Under the pieces are notes generated by a model that searched no databases, was not told where the DNA came from, and saw only the letters and a program-made list of their open reading frames with translations. The position numbers and the translations under genes are program-made. A stretch of DNA of 64,000 nucleotides from Cannabis sativa (taxonomy: Eukaryota > Streptophyta > Magnoliopsida > Rosales > Cannabaceae), in the NCBI RefSeq assembly GCF_029168945.1, contig NC_083603.1, positions 42,966,396 to 43,030,395 of the forward strand, written 5' to 3'. The first letter of the stretch is position 1. Every line of letters starts with the position of its first letter. Positions 46,196 through 55,980 of the stretch are shown here, piece by piece.

Positions 46196-47324
46196 TGTAA
46201 AGTCCTTTTTTGGCAAGTTAGGTGACAAAATAATTTTTCCTTTTTATGGTAAGATTGCTATGCATTCATTTTCGAATCATTACCTCTTTTATTCGGTTTT
46301 TAGTTGCCATTTTCCTTGTTTGGAAAGTTGCACTTTCAGCTGAACTTTCCTTTGTTGAAAAACTTCTCAAAAGAGAAGGAATTCTCTTTTGGAAAGTTGT
46401 CTTTTTTAGGGAAACTTTGTTTATTGCCTTTTCCTTATTGATTTCGATTATATCTTGATTCAATCAGAATATCTAATCTGTTTTTGGCAGGAATCAAGCA
46501 TTGAAAGAAGATCGGACCCGATTTTAGTAAGTTTTCCGTTTCGCGGTCTATTGCGTCGTGCAGAAGAATCTGATATAGCAGATCGTGTTTCTTTTGGAAA
46601 GTTTTTGTACAGCTGCTAATTCGAACTTGTGGTTGCCTCTTTGGTTTCTATGATCTATAAATAGAGCCTAGAGAGCAACCATTCGAATTACCTCTTCCAT
46701 TATTCATTTTCTACATTTATCTTTTGAGAGAAGAGAGTCTTTCTTTGTTTTGTGAGAGCCTAGTTGTTCATCTAGGTTCTAGTTGTTCTATTTCTGTTCT
46801 TACTCTATCCTAGAGGTTGTGAAGAACTACTTGACTGAACAAGAGATTGGTCTTCGGGAGAAGACTTGATAAAGCCTTACTTCGGGAGGAAGTAAGCACT
46901 TGGTCTTCGGGAGAAGACTTGTTAAAGCCTTACTTCGGGAGGAAGTAAGCACTCACACTTCAAAGACGAAGGGAGTTCGGGCTTGAAGGTGTTTCAAGAA
47001 GTCAGATTCATAAAGTGGATTACAAAGGATTTGCGGCAATACTTTAGAGGGAGTCTAAACTTGTTTAAGTCAATTGTCTTTGTAATTTTGATACTTTATT
47101 AATTGATTTCATTCTCTGGGCGTGGCCCCGTGGACTAGGAGTGTTCGGGAGAACACTGATACCACGTACAAATCTCTTGTGTCAAGTTATTTATTTTTCT
47201 GCAAATATTTTATATTCTGCCTGTTCAGTTTTGCTGTAGCAGAATTACTTTCTGCTGCTGCAAACGCGTACAGTTTTTATATTTTCTTATATACAACTGA
47301 CATTTGCAAAAACACGGTTTTTCA
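46196..47324 (+). mobile_element. Solo LTR of another retrotransposon family, TSD TGCTT
   Basis: It begins TGTAAAGTCC and ends CGGTTTTTCA. It is flanked by an exact 5-bp duplication TGCTT (46191-46195 and 47325-47329) that is single in the uninterrupted LTR at 39526. There is no internal region, so it is a solo LTR. It contains a TATA-like promoter (CTATAAATAGAGCC, about 46655). Downstream is a stretch with a 53-bp tandem duplication (46850-46955) and hairpins with TTCGGGAGAA cores. A diverged relative is at about 59000-59978. Confidence 0.85.
46850..47156 (+). repeat. Array of TTCGGGAGAA hairpins in the solo LTR
   Basis: Five perfect or near-perfect stem-loops share the core: GTCTTCGGGAGAAGAC at 46850-46865 and 46903-46918, CTTACTTCGGGAGGAAGTAAG (21 nt, stem CTTACTTC) at 46876-46896 and 46929-46949, and GTGTTCGGGAGAACAC at 47141-47156. 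The first four lie in two 53-bp tandem units. They are downstream of the TATA-like box, so they would be in the LTR's RNA. Confidence 0.8.
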
Positions 47325-47759
47325 TGCTTTAATATAGAAAACCCTAAATCATAAATCTATAAAGCCTTTGCTAAATTAAAGAAGAAGAAGATAAAAGATG
47401 AGCAGAAGCACTAACCTGAAGCCATTGTTGGAGATTGCAGAAAAGGTTTTGATTTTCCAAGAATACACTATTTTCTAAAGTATTTTCTATGATGGGGAAG
47501 AAGAGAATACAGAAACCCCAGTATTTCTTGGGGACCACTACTTATTTATAGACTCATCTTAGAATGAGTTTTGGGTATTTATAATTTGGCCCCTCAACAA
47601 ATTATAAATTAACTTATGGTATCTACACATTATTTCCATGACAATTTAATACCCTTTTGATACCCATAACATAATTGGTCATTTAATTTTGTATCAACTT
47701 TATAATACTATATACATTATACATATGTGCCCACAATATAATTTTAATCCAACACAGAC

Positions 47760-48597
47760 ATATAATATATACATGAATAGTACTCTAATAATAAATTATG
47801 AGAATATATATATACATTCTTAAATATATAATATTTGTATATTTAATGTTAATAATAAATTAAATTTCAGCTAGCTGAAAATTGTTAAATAGACTCTCGT
47901 AGGATACTACAACTATAGCGACGGTTGACTACATAGATAAATTGTTATAAAAAATGATCAATATGAAACTGAAAAGAGATATTTGTAATAATTTTTATAA
48001 TTTAGAAATTTTTATAATGAAAAAAAAATTCAAGAGAAAAAACTCTACAACAATCATATTTCGAAGAAAAAATCTTATTTATTTTAATTAATAATAATTA
48101 AAAAAATTAGTCCTTGTTCAGATTATTTTTCATGTTTTCTCCTTTAAGTTTAGTGGTTAATGATTGTAAAGTGTTACTTAGTAATTAAAGTGAGTTTTGT
48201 TATTGTTGGTTCATTGTTTTGTTAATAGGGTGACTTATAATTTTTATAGAGTTTCCTTTGTAAATTATTTTCTCATAAGGGTGAAGTTGTTGCTGATCAT
48301 ATGTAGATTTTATTAGATGATTGCATTTCTTAATATTTTTTTTTTATTTCATTTTCAAAGAAAAAGTAAAAAAAATCAGAAAGTTTAATGGAGGTAGGTT
48401 TAATACCTTTTTGTCATAGTTTTTTTTTAAAGATTAGTTGTTAGCTTTTTCTACCAAACAGGCCCTACATCTGTCTTTTGCTTTAATAAAGTGTAGAGAA
48501 GGATAAACATGATTTTTGACCTAAAACTATAACACACATACCATTGATACCACACGTTTCATATCCTCTTCCAATTTCACAATTAAAAATTCAATCA
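47760..48597. other. Upstream region of the first complete dehydrogenase
   Basis: It is AT-rich with no gene seen. No convincing TATA box can be assigned with confidence. Confidence 0.5.
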
Positions 48598-50124
48598 ATG
48601 GACTGGATCCACTCCTTCTTCAACATTGCATTTCCTCCCATAATTATATTTCTACACTTTTTAATCCTACCAATATACATTCCATTCAAGTTTCTACAAT
48701 TTATAAAAACATCCATAACCACTCAACAAAACCTGGCTAGAAAAGTAGTTCTAATTACTGGAGCAGCCCAAGGCATTGGAGAGGTATAAATATATGTATA
48801 TATATATATATATATATACACTAATTATCTATATATGTGACTTTGGTTTTAACCATTATATATATTTTTATTTTGTTGAAGCAACTTGCTTATGAGTATA
48901 GTAGAAGAGGAGCTTTTTTGGCCTTAGTTGACATTAAAGAAAATTTTGAAGATGTTAGAAGAAGAGCTCTTAAATTAGGATCTCCAGATGTTATATCTAT
49001 TGTTGCAGATGTTACTAAGGTAGAAGACTGTAAGAAGTTTATAGATGAAGCAGTTCATCACTTTGGCCAATGTAATTAATCATAATAATTAGTTTGTGTG
49101 TGTGTATTTTCTTAATCTATATATAAAATCTCACTTACAATTAATTTAATTATCTGAATTTTAATGTGATGATGAGTAGTGGATCATCTGGTGAACAATG
49201 CTGGGACAGTAATACTGAGCAAGTTTGAGGATATTGACCACATTTCTGATCACAAATCGATTATGGTAAACTGCATTAAAATCACTACAAATATATATAT
49301 TTGATATATATTGTCACATCTGGCTCTTTTTTCTCATCTAATATAATATGTAAGTGTAACATTATTCATAATTTCTAGTATAGGATGTTAATTTCTGGGG
49401 TACAGTTAATAGCATTCACTTTGGAATTCCACACTTGAAAAGAACCAAAGGGAAGATAGTAGTGATCTCCTCAATCAGTGGATGGTGCCCTGTTCCACTA
49501 GTATCCATCTATAGTGTAAGGAAAATTAAATTCATAATTTGTTAAGAAAAAAAGTGACCTTCCTTTTATAATATATATTCAACTTAAAATTCTATTATAT
49601 ATCATATATCAAACTCTTTTCTATATTCTCTTTCTCTATGTGAAAACTATATCATATCATATCATATAGGCAAGCAAGGCAGCTTTGATAAACTTTTGTG
49701 AGACTCTTAGAAATGAAGTTGGTTCAACTATTGGCATAACAATTGTCACACCTGGGCTAATTGGGACTAAAATGACACGTGAACAGGTAGGTAGCTATGA
49801 TATGAACATAATTAATTGGGGGTTATGTTTATATGCCTTCTAATTATGTAGGAGTGTTTCTGATTCTGTTTCTATATAAATAACTGTATATATTAAACTG
49901 TACAGGACATAAAATTGAGATTACTTATCCGAGAAGAGTCAGCTGAGAGATGTGCCAAGGCCATTGTAAGAAGTGTGTGCAGAGGAGAGTCCTTTTTGAT
50001 GGAGCCAAGGTGGCTCTGGTGGCTGTTTCCGGCAAGGATGATATTTCCTGACCTTATTGACTGCTGCAACTCTTACCTTCTTAATTTAATTGATCAAAAC
50101 TCATCCACTAAGAAGAATTGTTGA
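48598..50124 (+). CDS. Membrane-anchored short-chain dehydrogenase (11-beta-HSD-like), 6 exons, 309 aa
   Basis: Exons 48598-48783, 48882-49071, 49180-49265, 49384-49515, 49670-49786 and 49906-50124, all GT..AG, give 309 codons. The start is the ATG of MDWIHSFFN; the same N-terminus begins both paralogues. A hydrophobic segment with several prolines (about 11-36, PPIIIFLHFLILPIYIP) anchors the protein, as in steroleosins of ER and oil bodies. The Rossmann fold shows TGAAQGIG (54-61), D79 at the end of beta 2, NNAG (131-134), S184 and the Y197-S-A-S-K201 catalytic pair, then PGLIGTKMT. Family knowledge: these enzymes oxidise or reduce hydroxyl/keto groups of sterol-like lipids. D79 suggests NAD(H) preference (inference). 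It converges with the copy at 52131-54390. Confidence 0.9.
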
Positions 50125-50235
50125 AAATATTTAATAAGATGATATTACTTTGTTAGCTAGTGGAAGTATTTAAATTGTTATGTTAATTGTAATATTTTAG
50201 TGTCCAAAGTTAATTGTAACAAATGTAATAATTTA

Positions 50236-50535
50236 CACTACTACAAAAACTACTATTCTTGTCGGTTGCTTTTTCTTAGAGACTATTGCTAATAAAATTA
50301 AGTGTTTAAAATTGTCAGCTATAGTGGACTATTCCCGACAGTCTTAAACACTTGCGTATTCTTCCTAATAGTTTAAAAGAGTTACAAGCCAAAAAAAGAA
50401 ACAGGATTTTAAAAGGCACCCCGATGATTTTAAACCGTCGAGGATTCCTCTATTAATATAAAACCCCAATATTTGCACGCTCAGATCTCATTTCAAATTT
50501 TGAAACTCGCTCTCTCTACCTTGTTCCTACCCTCT

Positions 50536-50593
<58 letters not shown>

Positions 50594-50752
50594 CTCACTC
50601 CCTCCATCTCAGTCTCTCTTGATCTCACTCCTCTCTCTCAATCTCTCCACCTTCTCTCCCTCCTCTCCATCTCCATCTCAGTCTCTCTCAATGTCGGTCT
50701 GTATCTCTCAATCTTTCCACCTCTCCTTCCATCTCGGTCTCTCTTGATCTCA

Positions 50753-50787
<35 letters not shown>

Positions 50788-51294
50788 TTTGTGTCCTTTT
50801 TTTTTTTCAAGTTGTGGAGTGCTCAAACTCAAATCGTTCCAGAATTTTGATATTGGTGGAGAGATGAGTGTATGCCCAAACCCGTTGTTCATGCTTTCAA
50901 GGTTTGTTTTTTTAGTCTTTTACTTCTTACCCATTTGGAGTTTTGATGTAAATTTGCCAACTTCAATCTTGATAATGATCTTGTTATTGTCTTGATCCTT
51001 GTATTGGAATATGGTCTTGATCCTTGTATTGGGAAAGCTAAATGATAACACTGGGAGGGGAGTGGGTTGATTAGGCGATCAATTTTTTTGAATGTGATGG
51101 TGCAAAATCTTCGTCTATAGCGTTTACTATTGTCGAAGGTTTTAAATTGTCGGTAAATTTTTCCTCAACTGTTTTAAATTGTCGCCTATTCTACCCAATT
51201 TTGCGACGGTCGAATAGGCGAAAGTAATAGATACCAACATTAATACATTAGCTAAAGGTTTAAAACAGTCGGGAAAACGTAATTTTTAGTAGTG
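50236..51294. mobile_element. Non-autonomous CACTA element, 1.06 kb, TSD TTA
   Basis: It starts CACTACTACAAAAACTA at 50236 and ends TTTTTAGTAGTG at 51294, flanked by TTA on both sides (50233-50235, 51295-51297). Subterminal repeats of TTTAAAATTGTCGG/GACAGTCTTAAAC type occur at both ends, as expected for En/Spm elements. The middle contains long CT microsatellites (50536-50590, 50755-50785). It has no transposase. It starts 111 bases after the stop codon of the first complete dehydrogenase. Confidence 0.85.
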
Positions 51295-51582
51295 TTAATT
51301 AGTTTCCTCGCAAATATTATTATCAATAACGCCTATGAGAGTCGTTTTTTTTTTTGGAAAACAAAGAGTAGAGAGAATAATCTTTACTTTTGCTCAATAA
51401 GTAATTGATGAAAATAATGAAGATAAAATAGAGAGAATAATTTTGATTTGATACATTTGTCTCACATGCATATCTCTTCTCTCCTCTCCTCTCCTTGTAT
51501 CGAACATCCAAAATTATAATATCCATATTATAAACTCGATCCAATCTCAATCCCAACCTGAATCCTGGATCCAACCTAGGCT

Positions 51583-51890
51583 TTGGATGGGGTTCAGAGT
51601 TCGAGATTCAGGATCAGGATCGAATTCGTGGTTCGGGTCGGGTTTGGGGCTGAGGTCTGGGTCCAGAATTCAAGTTCAGTGCTGATTTCGGGTTCAAGTT
51701 GGGGTCTGGGGTTCGCGGCCAGAGCTAGGGTCCTAAGTCTAGGGTTGGGGCTAGGGTTGGGGTCCGGGTCCACGTTTGGGTCTAGGGTCGGGGTCAGAAC
51801 TGGGGTCGGGTCTAGGGCGGGGTACAAGATCAAGGTTCGGATTTGGAGTGTGGGTCTAGGTTCGAATCCAGGATCAGATAGTATAAAAAT
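51583..51890. repeat. G-rich degenerate minisatellite with telomere-like words
   Basis: About 300 bp consist of loose repeats of GGGTCTAGGGTT, GGGGTC and GGTTCG words on the plus strand (for example CTAGGGTTGGGGCTAGGGTT at 51739-51758). The reading frames across it only translate the repeat. Confidence 0.75.
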
Positions 51891-52130
51891 TATATTGTAT
51901 GAAATAATACAATTCACATTGTATTAAAATTTGAAGTTATAATAATTAATAGAATACAAAATTTTATCAAAAATATAATATTCTTTATTATTTAATACAA
52001 TATAATTTATATACTATATCCAAAAGAGCTCATAACATTGATTTGTAGTAGTTGTTGAGTACATAGAGATAAGATATGAAATTCATCATTTATTATTTGG
52101 CAGGTGAGAGGATATAATTGAGTGGTGAAT

Positions 52131-54390
52131 TCAATTATTCTTGTTATTGTTTTGTTGAATTAATTTGAGAAGAAAACGAGTGCAGCAATCCATGAGTTCA
52201 GGAAACATCATCTTCATCGGAAACAACCACCACAACCACCTTGGCTCCATCAAATAAGTCTCTCCTCTACACACACTTCTCACTATGGCTTTACCACAAT
52301 CCTCAGCTGACTCTTCTGGGATTACTGACCTCAATTTTAACCCCTAATTAATTAACTTAATTAGACCAATTAATAAACTAATTATTACAATTAAACTTAT
52401 TTCAAAATCAAATGAGTATATGAGCATTGTTATTGGGCACCAGTGGTGCCTAGCACCCTTAAGACGTGTCGCTTTACGATTGACTAGCGATACTTCCTAA
52501 ATGCTATTATATTAAACTATATGGGACCCAATACTAAATTAAACCAATAACGATATTGACACGTAAGAGGGTGCTTATATATACCTGTAGTTCACGTGTC
52601 ATTTTGGTCCCAATTAGGCCAGGTGTGACAACTGTTATGCCAATAGTTGAGCCAACTTCAATTCTAAGCGTCTCACAAAAGCTTATTAGTGCTGCCTTGC
52701 TTGCCTACCACAAATTAATTAGATATATTTTTATTTTTTTTTCACAATAAAAACGAGTTATTATTATTATTATTTATATTTTAAAAAATAAATAAAATGC
52801 TAAGTGACACCCTAAAATGGTGGCATGCTATGTCGTAATTATAGAACACACTACAACAAATAAAATATTTTGGGCCACTAAAAATCTCAAATTGGCTTCT
52901 AAAATTATATTAGAGACAACAAATTATTGCTAATGTAAAGCCTCTAAATATATTAGATAGTTTAGTAGAAATAATGACTCTACTTAATTAACATAATTGG
53001 CTATTAAAAGTACAACATAATTAATATACCAGAAATCTTGACTATTTTATAATCTTTTTTATGGGAATGATAATTTTTACATTACAATATTTGGTATGAA
53101 ATTTTTATGGAAAAATTATTACATTGAAAACAAAATTATCCACTATTGGGGTAATCTTAAATACTATTTATTTTGTTTTTAATAACATTTCACAATACTT
53201 TATCAAACTAAAAATATAATCAAATTAACAGTAATTTAACTACATATTTTCATACAAAACTTCTAATTATAAATTTACATACAATCATATTCTTTGTTTT
53301 ATTATTCCAATCAATGACATTATTTATAGTAATATTTTCTATAATTAACAAATTGAGAGAATATAATAATGAGTTATTTTGTGTGTACTTACATTATAGA
53401 CGGACACTAATGGAAGAGGGTACCTTCCACATATTGAGGAAATCACTACTATCTTCCCTTTGCTTCTTTTCAAGTGTGGAATTCCATAGTGAATGCTGTT
53501 CACTGTACCCCAGAAATTAACATCCTACCAAAATTAAATAAATAGCCCATATTTTAATTTTTATTAAATAAAAATATATAAATAAAAATGTATTCATGAA
53601 ATTATACCATAACTGATTGGTGATCAGAGATCTGGCTAATCTTTTCAAACTTGCTCAGTATTACTGTCCCAGCATTGTTCACCAGATGATCCACTATACA
53701 ATTTTAATTTCATAACACATTAAAATTCAAACAAATTTTTTTATGATATATATATCTTGCCCCCCCAAAAATAAAATTGAACACTAATAATTAATTACAT
53801 TGGCCAAAGTGATGAACTGTTTCATCTATGAACCTCTTACAATCTTCCACCTTGGTAACATCAGCAACAATAGATATAACATCTGGAGATCCTAATTTAC
53901 GAGCTTTTCTTTTGACTTCTTCAAGATTGTCTTTAATGTCAACTAAGGCCAAACAAGCTCCTCTTCTACCATACTCATAAGCAATTTGCTTCACAAAATA
54001 AATATAATTAAAACAAAAAAGGAAAATTATCCATTAGGTTGCTATAGTGATTTCTGTGTAAAATTCCGTAAAAACGCAAAAAAAAAAAAAAAAAAAACTG
54101 TTTTGAAGTGTAAAAATGAAAAAAAAACCCTAAAATAAAAGTAATATATATAATTAGTAGATGTAGATCATAATAATTTATTTTTATATATATACATATA
54201 CCTCTCCAATGCCTTGAGCTGCTCCAGTAATGAGAACTACTTTTTTAGCCACGTTTTCTTGATTGGTTAGGGATCTTTTTATAGATTGTAGAAACTTGAA
54301 TGGAATGTATATTGGCAGGATGATAAAATGTAGAAATATGATTATGGGAGGAACTGCAATGTTCAACAAGGTGTGAATCCAATCCCCCAT
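52131..54390 (-). CDS. Membrane-anchored short-chain dehydrogenase (11-beta-HSD-like), 6 exons, 309 aa
   Basis: On the minus strand the exons are 54202-54390, 53799-53988, 53608-53693, 53393-53524, 52585-52704 and 52131-52343. All are GT..AG and join to 309 codons with the same phases as the 48.6-kb copy. The protein starts MGDWIHTLLNIAVPPIIIF (one residue longer at the N-terminus), with TGAAQGIG, D80 after beta 2 (ALVDIKDN), NNAG and a catalytic Y-N-A-S-K. A PGLIGTKMT loop follows, and the tail is MEPRWLWWLFPMKMMFPELM. That aromatic C-terminal segment may be a second membrane contact. Intron 1 carries a copy of the dispersed TCCGTAAAAA repeat, and introns 4 and 5 carry small repeats. No frame damage is visible, so it is probably functional. 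The gene is tail-to-tail with the 48.6-kb copy. Confidence 0.9.
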
Positions 54391-54675
54391 TTTTGTTAAT
54401 TTGGTAAGTGAAAGTTGAAGAGTATATATTGTTATAAACTATTTTTATTATGAAGTTTGAAAGGTTTTGAATGATTTTGAGTTTTGGTAGTAGGTAGGTA
54501 TGTGTTAGAGGTAGATAGAGTAATGAATATTTGATGCCATATAGAGTAGTATTGGTTCAACAATTTCCACAGGGATGGACTCCACATGCGCCACTTGATG
54601 TGTAATACTATTTTTATGCTTTTATCTTACCATCCCTTTATCAATTTAATATATATATATTTATATATTGTAGAA

Positions 54676-55118
54676 GGTCGGTTTGGTTTTGGTTGTGTGG
54701 CTCACGATTCCAACAGTAATTTGGTAGAAGCTTACACGAAGGAGGCGGGTGCAACCTGAAATAGCTGAAATTATTGGCATCAGAGAAGCTTTAAGCTGGA
54801 TTGACCGTCATTCGTTGGGACAAGTGATTTTGAAAACTGATAGTTTAGTTTGTGTTCAAGCCGTGCAAAGCCAAATTACTTTGTCATCCTCTTTTGGTCT
54901 TTTAGTTCATGATGTTCGTACTCTTCTCTTATCCTTAAATAATGTTGAGTTGTGTTTTTTCAAACGATCTGCAAACAAGCTGGTTCATGTTTTAGCCAGG
55001 GATTCTTGTTTCTCTACATGTCGTGTGCTTCAGTTGGAGGATTGTTCCAACGAAGTGCGTTCTATTGTTATTAATGATTGCTAGTTAATAAAGTTGCTTA
55101 GTTTAATTCAAAAAAAGA
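54676..55118 (+). mobile_element. 5'-truncated LINE insertion with RNase H domain and TSD
   Basis: A fragment opening GGTCGGTTTGGTTTTGG (GRFGFGCVAHD) passes a frame break near 54745 and continues as EIAEIIGIREALSWIDRHSL, LKTDSLVCVQAVQ, then RSANKLVHVLARDS with a stop at 55082-55084. This is the RVT_3 RNase H domain of plant L1 LINEs. It is followed by AATAAAG and an A-rich end (55109-55118). Flanking copies of AATATATAT...TATTGTAGAA (about 54648-54675 and 55123-55148) form an imperfect target duplication of about 26 bp. Together these mark a short 5'-truncated LINE insertion upstream of the middle dehydrogenase. Confidence 0.8.
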
Positions 55119-55148
55119 TATAAATATATATATTTAAATATTGTAGAA

Positions 55149-55715
55149 AGAAAAATGTTAAAAGAGATCTACCAAGAATTAATATCACTATTGATATAGA
55201 TGGATCCACGTAGTGCCCGGAAGAACTAAAATCCACCTTGAAATATAAAAATATATTAATATATAATTATTGCTTACATATATTAGTTAAAGAGAAAGAT
55301 TGATTGAAATGCTTTCAATTTACATGGGAAACCATATTTCCAATGTTTCCAATCCTCTGACCATTTTCTTTATTTATATTTTATTATTTTTTTTAAAAAA
55401 AAACCAATGAAGTATAAGGTTTAAACTAGATTCTAACTTATGACCACTAAATTAGGAGCACATTGCTAAACAATCATTCTACTTAATTAAATTTAACTTG
55501 TCATTTATTGTTTTAGATTATATTTAATATATAACTAAGTCTACTCTAAAATTAAATCATGGGTACGCCACTGGCTGAAGTATTGGGTCCCACAAAATTT
55601 TTATAATAAATTTTATAGAGTATTGCTAACTAATCACAAAATGCCACCTCTAGGTGGTGCTATTGGTGCTTTATAGCAATACTCTTATAAAAAAAATAAC
55701 AGGAGTGCTACCGTT
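55149..55715. other. Intergenic DNA, no gene seen
   Basis: It is AT-rich. Positions 55570-55690 include GCCACCTCTAGGTGGTGC, a short palindrome that may belong to a small MITE (compare GGGCACCAGTGGTGCC at 52436-52451). Confidence 0.45.
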
Positions 55716-55980
55716 TGTTGAAGTTTCGAGCCATTGATGAACACTAGAACTAGTAACAGAGAAAAACAGAGAGAGAAGAAAAGAGAGAAGAAGAAGGAAG
55801 AAAGAGATGCAAAGATTGAGGAAAGATTCTTATTGATTAAAATGAAGTGTTACAGCTTATATAACAACTCATAACAAGAATATCACAACTAACTCTCAAC
55901 AGAAATCAGCACGTGTTTAATCAATACTAACTAACTTCAACGATACTAACTAACACCAACTGTTTTAACTGCCTTCAACA
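55716..55980 (-). repeat. 3' LTR of a truncated copia element
   Basis: 265 bp, from TGTTGAAGTTTCGAGCC to CTGCCTTCAACA, with perfect 8-bp tips TGTTGAAG/CTTCAACA. The minus-strand polypurine tract TTTGAGGGTAGG abuts it on the right. No second copy is found in the window. Confidence 0.8.

Larger units (their letters stand above)
39526..47754 (-). mobile_element. Ty1/copia retrotransposon with both LTRs and 5-bp TSD
   Basis: The LTRs lie at 39526-40019 (3') and 46129-47754 (5', enlarged by a nested element). Both start TGTTA and end CCAACA, and the whole is flanked by an exact duplication CAGAC (39521-39525 and 47755-47759). A primer-binding site TGGTATCAGAGC and a polypurine tract AAGTGGGAGAT are in place. 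The gag-pol frame (44443 down to 40421) is broken by several stops and shifts, so it is no longer autonomous. By eye the LTRs differ at roughly twenty positions in 494, pointing to an insertion that is not recent. Confidence 0.92.
46129..47754 (-). repeat. 5' LTR of the copia element, interrupted
   Basis: The LTR sequence lies at 46129-46195 and 47325-47754. Apart from one target-duplication copy, the pieces add up to the length of the 3' LTR. Between them is a 1129-bp element (46196-47324). Confidence 0.9.

Noticed and set aside
46266..47337. Short frames within the solo LTR
   Set aside because: LTR sequence with promoter and hairpins; no protein motif, and the frames are not kept in the 59-kb relative.
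50638..50995. Overlapping frames of Ser/Leu or Arg/Glu repeats
   Set aside because: They are translations of a CT microsatellite inside the CACTA element.
51583..51927. 114-codon and 107-codon frames on opposite strands
   Set aside because: Both result from a G-rich degenerate repeat lacking stops; the composition is purely repetitive.
52850..53050. Possible second CACTA end (CACTACAACAAAT) in an intron of the 54.4-kb dehydrogenase
   Set aside because: I could not find a matching inverted end or a 3-bp duplication, so it is not reported as an element.
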